DNA from: QHXM01 sp032160165
GTDB lineage: Bacteria > Acidobacteriota > Blastocatellia > Pyrinomonadales > Pyrinomonadaceae
Length of the DNA: 64,000 nt
NCBI GenBank assembly: GCA_032160165.1
Contig: JAVHWA010000152.1
Location: 8,665-72,664, forward strand
Reading direction: 5' to 3'
The notes under the pieces were generated by a model, which saw nothing but the letters and a program-made list of their open reading frames with translations, was not told the DNA's origin and searched no databases. Positions 16,708-25,468 of this stretch are shown here, piece after piece; positions within the stretch are counted from its first letter, which is position 1; every line of letters starts with the position of its first letter. Position numbers and translations under genes: made by a program.

Positions 16708-17793
16708 ATGAAAAAAGAGACACCACAGACTTTGAGCAAAGCTGGAGCGGCCGCAGACACTTCCCCTCCATTGTCCTGCACTAGCGAGACCTCGCTCTCG
16801 CGTGAGCAGATGCTTGAGCTGTATCGCTATCTGAAGCTCACCCGTTTGCTCGAAGAGCGGTTGGTTAATCTCTACCGCCAAACAAGAGTGGTGGGAGGCG
16901 TCTTTCGTTCGCTCGGTCAGGAAGCAACAGCGGTCGGCACCGCTTACGCCCTCGAGCCGCAGGATTTTATAACGCCATTGATACGTGACCTGGGGGCGGT
17001 GCTGGTCAAGGGTATTCGTCCGCGCGAGATTTTCGCGCAGTACATGGCGAAGGCATGGGGACCGTCGGGCGGTCGAGACCTGAACATTCATTTCGGCGAC
17101 ATGGCCAAGGGGTTCATCGGTCCGATCTCACATCTTGGCGATATGATTCCGGTGATGACGGGCGTGCTCCTGGCCGGCCGCATGCAAAATAAGAATATTG
17201 TCGCCATCGCCTACATAGGCGACGGTGGAATGAGCACCGGCGCATTTCACGAGGGCCTGAACTTCGCAGCGGTGCAGCGCCTGCCGCTGATTGTGGTCGC
17301 AGAGTACAACCAGTACGCCTACTCAACTCCTACATCGAAGCAAACGGCAGTAAAAGACCTCGCGGAAAAGGCCGCGGGATACGGGATCCCCGGTCATATC
17401 GTTGACGGCAACGATATCGTTGCCTGTTACGAAGTGACGAAGAAGGCTGCCGAGGTTGCGCGCGAAGGCGGTGGCGCGGTCCTGATTGAAGCCAAGACCT
17501 ATCGCCGAAAGGGACACGCTGAGCACGACGATCAGCGCTATGTTCCACCTGATGAGATTGAATGGTGGGAGAAGAACAACGATCCCCTCGATCGATTCGA
17601 GCGATTTTTGAATAACGGCGGGATCGCGACTCGCGCGAAGCTTGACGAGATCACGGCTAATATTCAACGCGAGATCGATGAAGACGTCGCGTGGGCCGAG
17701 TCGTCACCGATGCCGGACGCAGAGAAGGCGGCCTATCAGGTTTTTGATAATGAGATCGTTGCGCCGGCGTTTCGCCCGAAGATTTCGTGGTGA
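16708..17793 (+). CDS. pdhA: 2-oxoacid dehydrogenase E1 component, alpha subunit
   Basis: The thiamine-diphosphate-binding half of the decarboxylating E1 enzyme. The 361 residues fit PDH/BCKDH E1 alpha. The TPP motif begins at GDGGMSTGAFHEGLNFAAVQ and continues to NQYAYSTPTSKQ. The phosphorylation-loop-like segment YRRKGHAEHDDQRY is near residue 275. The N-terminal 30 residues (Ala/Ser/Pro-rich) are probably a flexible tail. Sequence alone does not settle whether pyruvate or branched-chain oxoacids are the substrate. It lies between lpdA and pdhB, but repeats on both sides may affect message processing. Confidence 0.92.
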   Translation: MKKETPQTLSKAGAAADTSPPLSCTSETSLSREQMLELYRYLKLTRLLEERLVNLYRQTRVVGGVFRSLGQEATAVGTAYALEPQDFITPLIRDLGAVLVKGIRPREIFAQYMAKAWGPSGGRDLNIHFGDMAKGFIGPISHLGDMIPVMTGVLLAGRMQNKNIVAIAYIGDGGMSTGAFHEGLNFAAVQRLPLIVVAEYNQYAYSTPTSKQTAVKDLAEKAAGYGIPGHIVDGNDIVACYEVTKKAAEVAREGGGAVLIEAKTYRRKGHAEHDDQRYVPPDEIEWWEKNNDPLDRFERFLNNGGIATRAKLDEITANIQREIDEDVAWAESSPMPDAEKAAYQVFDNEIVAPAFRPKISW

Positions 17794-17824
17794 TGGAACT
17801 TAAAGGTAACGCGATGGTGGACGA

Positions 17825-17937
17825 CCTCTCAGGTAAGGAAGGGGGCACAGGCCCCCGCCCTGATTCATTCTAGATCTCTTCTTGGATAACAGCTCGTGAA
17901 AGAGCGGGGGCCTGTGCCCCCTTCCTTACCTGAGAGG
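17825..17937. repeat. 34-bp perfect inverted repeat element
   Basis: The left arm (17825-17858) begins CCTCTCAGGTAAGGAAGGGG and the right arm (17904-17937) is its exact reverse complement. The central 45 nt are unrelated. The arms contain GGGGGCACAGGCCCCC-like inner palindromes. It sits between the two E1 subunit genes, where a MITE-like or REP-like insertion would be surprising because the subunits are normally tightly coupled. Confidence 0.95.
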
Positions 17938-18035
17938 CGAATAATGCTCCTATCGTCATCATAAGGTCGCTAAAAGGAGCGGTTCTGATCCCGATTGAAA
18001 CGACAGCGATCCCAACAACTGCTGAACGCTTTTTA

Positions 18036-19064
18036 ATGTCTACATCGATCAAAAAAGAACACAAATCAAACCGCCCAACTCGCGGCGGGCTGGTTACCTT
18101 TGTCGAGGCCATACGCCAGGGCATCTGGGAAGAGATGGAACGCGATCCGACTGTCTTCTGTATCGGCGAAGACGTGGGTGCATACGGCGGGGCGTTCAAG
18201 GTAACCGACGGACTGCTGGATGAATTCGGCGAAGAGCGAGTGATCGATACGCCGATCTCCGAAGCTGCCATCGCCGGTGCCGCCTGCGGCGCCGCGTTGA
18301 TGGGAATGCGGCCGGTGGCGGAATTTCAGTTCATTGATTTCATCTCGGCGGGCTTCGATATGCTGACCAACTATGCCGCCAAGTGTCGCTATCGTTGGGG
18401 AGCTAATCTCGCTGCCGTGTTTCGCGGGCCGTGCGGAAGCGGAGTCCACGGCGGACCCTTTCATTCCGTCAACGCCGAATCCTTCTTCCTCAACACCGCC
18501 GGCCTGAAGATAGTCGAGCCTTCGACGGCTTACGATGCTAAAGGCCTGATCAAGGCGGCGATACGCGATCCGGATCCGGTAATCTACTTCGAGCACAAGA
18601 AGCTTTATCGCCTTCCTCGCCTGCGCGAGCAGTTGCCGGAAGACGACTACATAGTCGAAATCGGTAAGGCACGAACCGCACGCGGAGGACGCGATCTTTC
18701 GATAATCACCTTTGGCGCGCAGGTGTTGACGGCGCTGGATGCAGCCGCGGAGTTGGAGAAGGAAGGGCTGGATGTCGAGGTCGTCGATCTGCGCACGCTG
18801 GCGCCGCTTGATAAAGCTGCGATACTTTCGACTGCGAAGAAGACCAGCAAGGTGATGGTGCTTCATGAAGCATCGCGTACGGGTGGGATTGGCGGCGAGA
18901 TCGCTGCCACGATCGCGGAAGAAGCCTTTGAATGGCTTGATGCGCCGATCGTGCGGGTTGCATCTATAGATACGCCCGTTCCTTATTCGCCGCCGCTCGA
19001 AGACTATTATCTTCCGCAGGTGAAGGATGTGTTGGACGCGGCGCGAAAACTGGCGGCGTATTGA
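18036..19064 (+). CDS. pdhB: 2-oxoacid dehydrogenase E1 component, beta subunit
   Basis: The second half of the E1 heterotetramer, completing the TPP pocket and contacting the E2 core. It has 342 residues. The N-terminal domain shows the catalytic-loop region EDVGAYGGAFKVTDGL and EFQFIDFISAGFDML. The C-terminal transketolase-type domain begins near SIITFGAQV and holds EVVDLRTLAPLD. It ends in the conserved TPVPYSPPLEDYYLPQ. No good ribosome site precedes the ATG. It is separated from pdhA by 242 nt carrying the 34-bp inverted repeat. The stop codon is followed at once by a CAGTTGG-type repeat. Confidence 0.94.
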   Translation: MSTSIKKEHKSNRPTRGGLVTFVEAIRQGIWEEMERDPTVFCIGEDVGAYGGAFKVTDGLLDEFGEERVIDTPISEAAIAGAACGAALMGMRPVAEFQFIDFISAGFDMLTNYAAKCRYRWGANLAAVFRGPCGSGVHGGPFHSVNAESFFLNTAGLKIVEPSTAYDAKGLIKAAIRDPDPVIYFEHKKLYRLPRLREQLPEDDYIVEIGKARTARGGRDLSIITFGAQVLTALDAAAELEKEGLDVEVVDLRTLAPLDKAAILSTAKKTSKVMVLHEASRTGGIGGEIAATIAEEAFEWLDAPIVRVASIDTPVPYSPPLEDYYLPQVKDVLDAARKLAAY

Positions 19065-19065
19065 G

Positions 19066-19161
19066 GGCAGTTGGCAGTTGCGATGCTGCAGTTGCAAATT
19101 CATTTGAAGGCCCGCTCTTCCAGGTTCTTGCTGCAAACTGCCAACTGCTAACTGCGAACTG
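19066..19161. repeat. Short-tandem inverted repeat, CAGTTGG unit
   Basis: Left GCAGTTGGCAGTTG plus GCAGTTGCAAA; right inverse CTGCAAACTGCCAACTGC followed by TAACTGCGAACTG. It abuts the pdhB stop and ends 20 nt before the DUF4242 start. Confidence 0.85.
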
Positions 19162-19180
19162 TCTTCGAGAGGAGCAAGCT

Positions 19181-19456
19181 ATGCCAAAGTACGTAATCGA
19201 GCGCGACATTCCCGGCGTGGGAAGACTTTCTGAGCCGGATTTGCAAGCGGTCTCGCGCAAATCCTGCAGCGTGCTGAAGGACCTGGGTCCTCAGATCCAA
19301 TGGGTTCAAAGCTACGTGACCGACGACAAGATTTACTGCGTCTACATCGCCCCCCATGAAGAAATGATCCGGGAACACGCAACCCAGGGTGGATTCCCTG
19401 CTAACCGTGTCTCGGAGGTGAAGTCAGTTATCGATCCGACAACAGCAGAAAAGTGA
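19181..19456 (+). CDS. DUF4242 family protein
   Basis: A 91-residue cytoplasmic protein of the DUF4242 family (MPKYVIERDIPGVG start, WVQSYVTDDKIYCVY core, the usual NEEM-like motif here as HEEMIREHA). Characterised relatives are small dimeric ferredoxin-like folds, one reported to bind nickel. The ATG has AGAGGAG at 7 nt. It lies between the E1 beta and E2 genes, an unusual place that hints at an accessory role for the complex, but nothing in the sequence proves it. The stop codon TGA is formed inside the first GTGATAA unit of the following repeat. Confidence 0.85.
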   Translation: MPKYVIERDIPGVGRLSEPDLQAVSRKSCSVLKDLGPQIQWVQSYVTDDKIYCVYIAPHEEMIREHATQGGFPANRVSEVKSVIDPTTAEK

Positions 19457-19530
19457 TAAGTGATGAGTGATGGGTGATAGGAGATAAGACCAATGCTTTT
19501 CCTATCACTTATCACCTATCACTCATCACA
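19451..19530. repeat. Short-tandem inverted repeat, GTGATAA unit
   Basis: Left GTGATAAGTGATGAGTGATG and on; right CCTATCACTTATCACCTATC and on. The unit is that of 9031-9113 and it overlaps the DUF4242 stop codon. Confidence 0.9.
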
Positions 19531-19542
19531 CCAGGAGCATTC

Positions 19543-20994
19543 ATGAGTACAGAAGTTGTAATGCCGCAGATGGGCGAGTCCATCGCCGAGGGAACGATTA
19601 CGCGTTGGCTGAAGAAGGTGGGCGACCACGTTGAGCGCGACGAGCCTCTCTTCGAAATCTCCACCGACAAGGTTGATGCGGAGATTCCTAGTCCGGCCGC
19701 CGGAATCCTTACCGAGATAAAGTTCCAGGAGGGCGAGACCGTCGATGTCAACAAAGTGGTGGCCGTATTAGATGGCGACAGCGGCGCCCCTTCAAACGGC
19801 GGCGCAACTTCCGCTGAAGTCTCTGCGCCGGCCGCGCAGACTGCGGTTTCACCCGAACCGCCGCCTCCACCGGCTCTTGGTTCAGCGCCTCCCGCAATCT
19901 CGACGCCAACTAAACCGGACGTAGCCGCCGAGCGGTCTACAACCTCGGCCCAAGCCTCCGCTCAACCGAGTGACGAGAGCAGGCCAGGGAAACCTGCGGA
20001 TTCCAGGCAACCGGCTGACAAGTCAGGCAACGGCGTCGAGCAAAGTGTCGAAGACCTTCGGCGCACCAAGTCGAGTCCGCTCGTCCGCAACATAGCTCGC
20101 GAGCATGGGATAGATATCTCTCGTCTCGAAGGCACGGGAATGAGCGGGCGCGTAACCAAGAACGACATCCTGAGCTTCATCGAATCGGGAGCAGCGATGA
20201 CTCCGCAAGAGGCGATGCAAGCTCGAGGGTCGACCCCGGCAACACCTCAGAGCTCCTCGCAGGCAGCTCCCGCCATTGCGCCGCCCGCGATGGAGGATCG
20301 GGTCGAGCAGATGAGCGTCATGCGAAAGAAGATTGCGGAGCACATGACGCTTTCGCGCCGTACGAGCGCCCACGTGACGACTGTCTACGAGATAGATATG
20401 ACGCGCGTCGCGAAACTGCGTGAACAACACAAGGCTTCGTTTCAGCAACGAACCGGCACCAAACTCACGTATATGCCGTTCATATTCCATGCTGTAACCA
20501 CCGCGATTCGAAAATTCCCCATCTTCAACGCGCAGGTCAGCGGCGATCAGATCGTTTACAAGCGCGACATCAATCTGGGAATGGCCGTCGCGCTCGACTG
20601 GGGATTGATCGTGCCGGTCATCAAACGTGCCGACGATCTTTCGATCTCAGGACTTGCGAGGGCGGCCAACGATCTGGCGGAACGAGCACGCGCGAAACAG
20701 CTCAAGCCCGACGACGTTGCAGGCGGAACGTTCACCATTACAAATCCAGGTGTGTTTGGCGGCTTATTCGGGACGCCGATCATCAATCAACCGCAAGTGG
20801 CGATTCTCGGCGTGGGCACGATTGAAAAGCGACCCAAGGTAATCACGACCGAGGAAGGCGAGGATTTGATCGCCATTCGCTACATGGCCTACTTCGCGCT
20901 CTCGTTCGATCACCGCATCGTTGACGGCGCGGATGCTGAGAGATTCTTAGCTTACGTGAAAGAGCTTCTCGAAGCTGCGCAGTTCCAGATCTAA
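19543..20994 (+). CDS. pdhC: 2-oxoacid dehydrogenase E2 (dihydrolipoamide acyltransferase)
   Basis: The core scaffold and acyl carrier of the complex. It has 483 residues from an ATG preceded by CCAGGAG. The lipoyl domain (1-75) has the modified lysine in STDKVDAE. An Ala/Pro-rich linker covers about 80-180. The E1/E3-binding domain covers about 190-225 (SSPLVRNIAREHGIDISRLE). The catalytic domain starts near 265 and carries the HRIVDGAD active-site motif (His and Asp). There is a single lipoyl domain. Substrate class is uncertain: PDH, BCKDH and 2-oxoglutarate E2 enzymes share this layout. LipB and LipA, which lipoylate such lysines, are encoded 4-6 kb downstream. Confidence 0.93.
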   Translation: MSTEVVMPQMGESIAEGTITRWLKKVGDHVERDEPLFEISTDKVDAEIPSPAAGILTEIKFQEGETVDVNKVVAVLDGDSGAPSNGGATSAEVSAPAAQTAVSPEPPPPPALGSAPPAISTPTKPDVAAERSTTSAQASAQPSDESRPGKPADSRQPADKSGNGVEQSVEDLRRTKSSPLVRNIAREHGIDISRLEGTGMSGRVTKNDILSFIESGAAMTPQEAMQARGSTPATPQSSSQAAPAIAPPAMEDRVEQMSVMRKKIAEHMTLSRRTSAHVTTVYEIDMTRVAKLREQHKASFQQRTGTKLTYMPFIFHAVTTAIRKFPIFNAQVSGDQIVYKRDINLGMAVALDWGLIVPVIKRADDLSISGLARAANDLAERARAKQLKPDDVAGGTFTITNPGVFGGLFGTPIINQPQVAILGVGTIEKRPKVITTEEGEDLIAIRYMAYFALSFDHRIVDGADAERFLAYVKELLEAAQFQI

Positions 20995-20996
20995 GA

Positions 20997-21110
20997 GTGT
21001 CCAAAGTCCAATGTCCGCTTCGGAACTTGCCTCGTCGAAATCAGACGTCGCGCGACATTAGCGAACATTGAACGTTTCTGACCTTTCACTGTGGACTTTA
21101 GACCTTGGGC
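20997..21110. repeat. Short-tandem inverted repeat, GTCCAAA unit (degenerate)
   Basis: Left GTGTCCAAAGTCCAATGTCC right after the E2 stop; right GTGGACTTTAGACCTTGG. The arms are less well matched than at other loci. The rest of 21111-21440 holds a likely promoter and no gene. Confidence 0.7.
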
Positions 21111-21201
21111 TGCATTCCCTATCGGTTATTGCATTCCGGTGGCGATTGCCTAATTAAGCTGTTGTTGTTCTTACTTAAAGATTGTTTCTCCCTACACCTC
21201 C

Positions 21202-21229
21202 TTGACATCCCTCGCTTGTTCGTTAATAT
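21202..21229 (+). promoter_or_regulatory. Candidate sigma-70-type promoter
   Basis: A perfect TTGACA is followed after 16 nt by TAATAT. It is about 200 nt upstream of the OmpA-family gene, in a gene-free stretch. Only sequence match supports it. Confidence 0.5.
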
Positions 21230-21440
21230 TCGCCCTCGGAGCGTAGACTGAATCCTTATAAGTTTGTGATACCTCGCAATGGTTTGGATTCGTTCCCGTC
21301 GTACTATACGTACGCGATTATTTTGTACGGATCCAACTAAACTGCGATCTTAAGCGAGCCCAACCCCCCAGCCGCCGACGGTCGCCACAACTTGCGAGCG
21401 AGGCCCGTTCTGCTCGATCTCGCTAATGGAGTTTAAGAAT

Positions 21441-22526
21441 ATGAGTGCTGATAGATCCCGACGGACTGGAAAATTGTTTCTAGCCTTTGCATTTGTTTTG
21501 ACGTCCGCTGCTCCTGGTTTCGCCCAGAGCGCGCCGGATTCCCGAGTCAACCAATCACCCGCACAGATCAAACCTCCTTCAAGCGCTGTCCAGGGAGCGA
21601 ACGTTCGCAACGTCTCTGACGGCCAGAAGATGAAAGTCGAAGGCGTTGTCACTCGTCGCGATGCCGATACGTTCACGGTGCGTGACATGAACGGTGTCGA
21701 CACGGTGGTACGTCTGACCGACACCACAAGCGTCAAGACCAAGGGCGGCTTCCTGCGTTCAGGCACGAACTATGGAACGACCAGCATCTTGCGCGGGCTC
21801 AATGTTGAGGTTGAAGGGCGAGGGGATTCATCCGGACAGCTCGTCGCCAAGAGCGTCAGATTTAATAATTCGGACCTGAGAGTAGCGCGTTCGATCGAAT
21901 CGCGCGTTGATCCGGTGGAGAGTCGTGTCGGCAACGCCGAAACCAAGATCGAACAGGTTGAGCAAAATTCTCAGCGTTTATCGGGTCAGATCGACGAATT
22001 AGCTGCCGTTTCAAACGCGGCCCGTGGCGGAGCCAAGGCCGCCCAGCAAAGCGCCGATGCCGCCATCGCCGGAGTGAATGCCACCAACGAGCGGATCTCG
22101 TCTCTCGACGATTATGTTCCCCAGGAGACGATGGCGATCAACTTCAAAGTAAACAGTGCCCTTCTCTCGAAGGATGCGAAGGCTCAGTTGGACGAGATCG
22201 CTACCAAGGCGCTCAATGCCAAGGGTTATGTCATCGAAGTCTCAGGCTTTGCCGATTCGACCGGCAGCGTTGAAAAGAACCGCGTGTTGAGCACGCGCCG
22301 GGCCGATGCAGTCGTTCGCTACCTGGCGGAGAACCATCGGATTCCGCTTCGTCGCATAGTTACGCCGTTTGGTTATGGCGAGTCGCAGTCGATTGCGGAC
22401 AACCGCACCCGTCAGGGTCGAGCCGAGAATCGCAGGGTCGAGGTTAAGATTCTCGTTAGCCGCGGCCTGCTGCAGAGCGCACCGAACATGGCCGTTCCAA
22501 CGGAAGGTTCGTCGAACCCGGAATAG
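21441..22526 (+). CDS. OmpA-family envelope protein with N-terminal DUF5666-like domain
   Basis: An exported protein of 361 residues. A signal peptide (LFLAFAFVLTSAAPGFAQ) is followed by a beta-barrel-like small domain at about 60-140 (KMKVEGVVTRRDADTFTVRD, VEVEGRGDSSGQ), resembling DUF5666/OB modules. A heptad-type coiled-coil stretch spans about 150-215 (ESRVGNAETKIEQVEQNSQ). The C-terminal OmpA domain (235-340) binds peptidoglycan and shows NSALLSKDAKAQLDEIA and GFADSTGSVEKNRVLSTRRA. The ATG used lies 10 nt after GGAG; an ATG 15 nt upstream is possible. It lacks a membrane barrel, so it is probably periplasmic and wall-attached. Confidence 0.85.
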   Translation: MSADRSRRTGKLFLAFAFVLTSAAPGFAQSAPDSRVNQSPAQIKPPSSAVQGANVRNVSDGQKMKVEGVVTRRDADTFTVRDMNGVDTVVRLTDTTSVKTKGGFLRSGTNYGTTSILRGLNVEVEGRGDSSGQLVAKSVRFNNSDLRVARSIESRVDPVESRVGNAETKIEQVEQNSQRLSGQIDELAAVSNAARGGAKAAQQSADAAIAGVNATNERISSLDDYVPQETMAINFKVNSALLSKDAKAQLDEIATKALNAKGYVIEVSGFADSTGSVEKNRVLSTRRADAVVRYLAENHRIPLRRIVTPFGYGESQSIADNRTRQGRAENRRVEVKILVSRGLLQSAPNMAVPTEGSSNPE

Positions 22527-22589
22527 GTTTCGAGTAATGGGTTTCGTGTTCAGCGTGAACTCGAAACTCCGAACTCGAAATTCGAAACA
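22527..22589. repeat. Short-tandem inverted repeat, CGAAACT unit
   Basis: Left GGTTTCGAGTAATGGGTTTC; right AACTCGAAACTCCGAACTCG then AAATTCGAAAC. Units are about 7 bp. It starts at the OmpA-family stop codon. Confidence 0.75.
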
Positions 22590-22679
22590 TTTAAGTGCCA
22601 ACCATCATGCCGTCACGCGGCATCAATTGAAAACGGCCAGCAACCGAAGAGATCGCTGGCGGCATGAGGAGTTGGTTTG

Positions 22680-23816
22680 ATGGGTTTTACTCGGAACACA
22701 ATGCGAAGCTGCTTCGTGCTGGCGCTCTCCATGGCGCTGGCTTTTCTTTTTTTCAGCGCATCCACCACCCGTGCTCAGACGTTTCCACAGGAGCCGCCTC
22801 CGGTGATGCCGACTCCAAAGCCCAAGCCGCCCCCTCCGCCAAAGGACGAGGACTACGAAGTTGTGAGAGTTACTTCGAACCTCGTGGTGGTGCCTGTTTC
22901 TGTGACAGACGCAAGCGGACAGTCAGTGTTCGGATTAAAGGTTTCAGATTTTCATCTTGACGAGGAAGGTCGCGCTCAACAAGTCTCAGCGATTGGCGAT
23001 CCCGAGCAAACTCCGCTCGATATAGCGATCCTGCTCGATGTATCGGGGAGCGTAGATGCCCGTTTCGGGTTCGAGAAAACAGCCGCGGCCCGCTTTCTAA
23101 AACAGGTTCTTAAAGCAGATGACCGGGCCGCAGTCTTTGCCATAGATCAAACGCCGCGGCTCGAACAAGTGCGCGATACCGCGGAGCGAGCGGCGGTGAG
23201 GTTGCTCTCGATGCAATCGGCTAAAGGCGCCACTGCCTTCTACGATTCCGTGATAGCGGCCTCGAGGTATCTCGCGCAGAACACGCCGCCACAACATCGC
23301 CGCGTGATAGTTGTAATCTCAGACGGTGAAGACAATTTCAGTAACCGGACGAGGGAAATTGAATTGGCCACGTATCGCGCCATGAAATCAGACGACGGTC
23401 CACTGACCAAGCAGCGACGCGATCAGCTTGTGAGGCTCCGAGATGATGTTCAGCGGCAAGTCGTGCTCGACGTACAGCGGGAGCTGCAGCACGCGGAAGT
23501 GGTGTTCTATTCAATTAACCCGAGCGGTGAAGCGCTAAGACTAAATATTCCGGGCGTTCGCGCTCAGGAAGGGATGGCCAGGCTTGCGCAGACCACCGGC
23601 GGAAATGCATTTGTTCCGGATAAGTTGGAGAACCTCGAATCCGTCTTCCGCCAGATTACCGCCGAGCTGCGCTCGCAGTATCTGATTCAGTATTATTCCA
23701 ATAATGAATCGACGCCCAACAAGTTTCTGCGGATCAAGGTGAGCGTACCCGCGCAACCCGCCTTCCGAATTCGCGCGAGAGAAGGCTACTATCCAAAGAA
23801 CGTGAATCGCAAATAG
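22680..23816 (+). CDS. VWFA domain protein of the acidobacterial type
   Basis: An exported protein of 378 residues. A signal peptide (MALAFLFFSASTTRAQT) is followed by a Pro-rich stretch (PTPKPKPPPPPKDED). A short beta domain (LVVVPVSVTDASGQSVFGLK) precedes a von Willebrand A domain from about residue 105. The MIDAS motif DVSGS is near residue 119, with VVISDGEDN further on. This domain order is the VWFA-related family that is greatly expanded in Acidobacteria. Ligand and role are unknown; metal-dependent protein binding outside the membrane is likely. The ATG follows GAGGAG. The stop codon merges into the GTGAATG repeat. Confidence 0.9.
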   Translation: MGFTRNTMRSCFVLALSMALAFLFFSASTTRAQTFPQEPPPVMPTPKPKPPPPPKDEDYEVVRVTSNLVVVPVSVTDASGQSVFGLKVSDFHLDEEGRAQQVSAIGDPEQTPLDIAILLDVSGSVDARFGFEKTAAARFLKQVLKADDRAAVFAIDQTPRLEQVRDTAERAAVRLLSMQSAKGATAFYDSVIAASRYLAQNTPPQHRRVIVVISDGEDNFSNRTREIELATYRAMKSDDGPLTKQRRDQLVRLRDDVQRQVVLDVQRELQHAEVVFYSINPSGEALRLNIPGVRAQEGMARLAQTTGGNAFVPDKLENLESVFRQITAELRSQYLIQYYSNNESTPNKFLRIKVSVPAQPAFRIRAREGYYPKNVNRK

Positions 23817-23938
23817 TGAATGGGAAATGGTGAATGGTGAATCGTAATTGGTGAACGACAGATCTCAATCGCCCTACGTCGATCCGCTTCTTCCCATTCA
23901 CCATTTATCATTCACCATTCACCATTCACCATTCACCA
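23816..23938. repeat. Short-tandem inverted repeat, GTGAATG unit
   Basis: Left GTGAATGGGAAATGGTGAAT then GGTGAATC; right CATTCACCATTTATCATTCA followed by three ATTCACC heptamers. It bridges two convergent genes end to end. Confidence 0.93.
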
Positions 23939-23940
23939 GC

Positions 23941-24462
23941 TTAGCGCATTTCCAATAACACATCTGTCAGGCGATTAACGACGTTCAGCAGCGCACGCCC
24001 CGCCTGATCGTAGCGTCCCGCGCTGGCATTATCTTCCGCGGCTGACGCGCCGGCAGCAACGCCCGCGAGACTGATGTAGTAGCGCTGCAGCTCCGGCGTG
24101 CTCCGGAAATCGATCTCCAGCTTATCGAGTCCTTCGCGTACGTTTGCCAAACTGGTCTTGACGGTCGTTTTGCTTCTAGTTGTCTGCTCGATTTGAGTAG
24201 GGGTCGCGTCTCCGGCGCTGGCCGCGGCGTCGGCCGCTTCGATACTCTTGGCCACGCCACCAAGCAAGTAAATAAACCGTGTCAGGTTTTTTATCTGGTC
24301 CGCGATGCGAGTGGCGCCCGAAGTTCTGGCCTCGTTCGGCCTTGAAGACGTTTGTGTCTTCGGCGTTGTGCGCTTCGTGGTTGTGCGCTGTCTGCTCTGC
24401 CCAAGCGACATCACAGGTAAAAGCAACAGACAGACAATCGATAGGATGGCTGCGCGTTTCAA
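23941..24462 (-). CDS. Small exported helical protein, unknown function
   Basis: I do not recognise the family. The start is TTG, supported by GAGGAGGAA at close spacing. A signal peptide (ILSIVCLLLLPVMSLGQ) is followed by a Thr/Arg/Lys-rich linker (residues 22-50). An alpha-helical, Ala-rich domain covers about 50-173 (TRFIYLLGGVAKSIEAADAA, SLANVREGLDKLEIDF, AGRYDQAGRALLNVVNRLTD). The product is 173 residues and probably periplasmic. It is convergent with the VWFA gene. The 257 nt upstream to lipB hold no gene. Confidence 0.75.
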   Translation of the reverse strand: MKRAAILSIVCLLLLPVMSLGQSRQRTTTKRTTPKTQTSSRPNEARTSGATRIADQIKNLTRFIYLLGGVAKSIEAADAAASAGDATPTQIEQTTRSKTTVKTSLANVREGLDKLEIDFRSTPELQRYYISLAGVAAGASAAEDNASAGRYDQAGRALLNVVNRLTDVLLEMR

Positions 24463-24719
24463 TTCTATTCCTCCTCGAGCGGGTCAGATTTTAGCTTACA
24501 AAGTATTTGGATGCGGGAGATTCCGGTAGACTATTCGCAGAAATGGTTGCGGAGTCAAGTGGGGCAGCGCGTTGGTCGTGCCTTGGGTCTCGCTTACCGT
24601 ATGCGACTTGCCGCTTTCAGATCGGTGAGGCTTGCCTCACTTTATAACCGCAGTGGTTGGTCATCGTCGGCTGGCTGCTGTTAAAATGAGGCAAGCTTCC
24701 ATCAACTGCTTTCGACAAT

Positions 24720-25406
24720 ATGGCTGACAGGACCTTAAGAACTCGACGTCTTGGTCGCGTGGAATACGGCGCAGGGCTCGACATCCAGAAAGAGACCGAG
24801 CGCGCCGTTCTCTCGGGCAATGAACCCGACACGCTGCTGCTGCTCGAGCATCCGCACACGTTGACGCTGGGTCGCGGCGCAACCTCAGGCGGGATAATTA
24901 CGCCGCAGGAAGTACTGGATGAGCGCGGCGTGACTGTCTTTGAGACTAATCGCGGCGGAAAGGTGACCTATCACGGACTGGGCCAGATCGTTGGTTACCC
25001 GATCGTCAATCTGAGCCCCGACCGCGAGGACGTACATCGCTACGTTCGAGACCTTGAAGAGGTTTTGATCCGCGCTATGTCGGACTTCGGGATCGAGTCG
25101 TTTCGCATCAAGGGCCTGACCGGCGTTCACACGACGCAAGGCAAGGTTGCGGCGATCGGTGTTCACATCGCGCGCTGGATAACAACACACGGTTTCGCGT
25201 TGAATGTAAACACGGACCTCAGCTTCTTTGATCTGATCATCGCATGCGAAGGTGAGCCGGTGACTTCGATGCAGGATTTACTCGGGCGAGAGATAGAAAT
25301 CCGCACGGTTGAGGATCGCCTGGTTACGCACTTCTCGGAGGTCTTCGAGATGAGGTTGGAAGAAAATCTGGCGTTTGTCGCCGAAGGTGCAGTGCCGACC
25401 AATTAG
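24720..25406 (+). CDS. lipB: Octanoyltransferase LipB
   Basis: Transfers octanoyl groups from acyl carrier protein to lipoyl-domain lysines, the first step of lipoyl cofactor synthesis. It has 228 residues. Signature RGGKVTYHGLGQIVGYPI is near residue 79, where the more common proline is a leucine. GKVAAIGVHI contributes the active lysine and IIACEGEPVTS the catalytic cysteine. It is cytoplasmic. Same strand as the PLP enzyme and lipA, and close to the 2-oxoacid dehydrogenase genes it serves. Confidence 0.95.
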   Translation: MADRTLRTRRLGRVEYGAGLDIQKETERAVLSGNEPDTLLLLEHPHTLTLGRGATSGGIITPQEVLDERGVTVFETNRGGKVTYHGLGQIVGYPIVNLSPDREDVHRYVRDLEEVLIRAMSDFGIESFRIKGLTGVHTTQGKVAAIGVHIARWITTHGFALNVNTDLSFFDLIIACEGEPVTSMQDLLGREIEIRTVEDRLVTHFSEVFEMRLEENLAFVAEGAVPTN

Positions 25407-25468
25407 AATCGCTGTTTTGAAAGCGCCGACTAGTGGGCGCAGTCCCAAACAGGTTGCACGTTGACTCT

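Noticed and set aside
18066..19136. 356-codon minus-strand frame opposite pdhB
   Set aside because: Shadow of the conserved E1 beta gene; Arg/His-rich and unlike any family.
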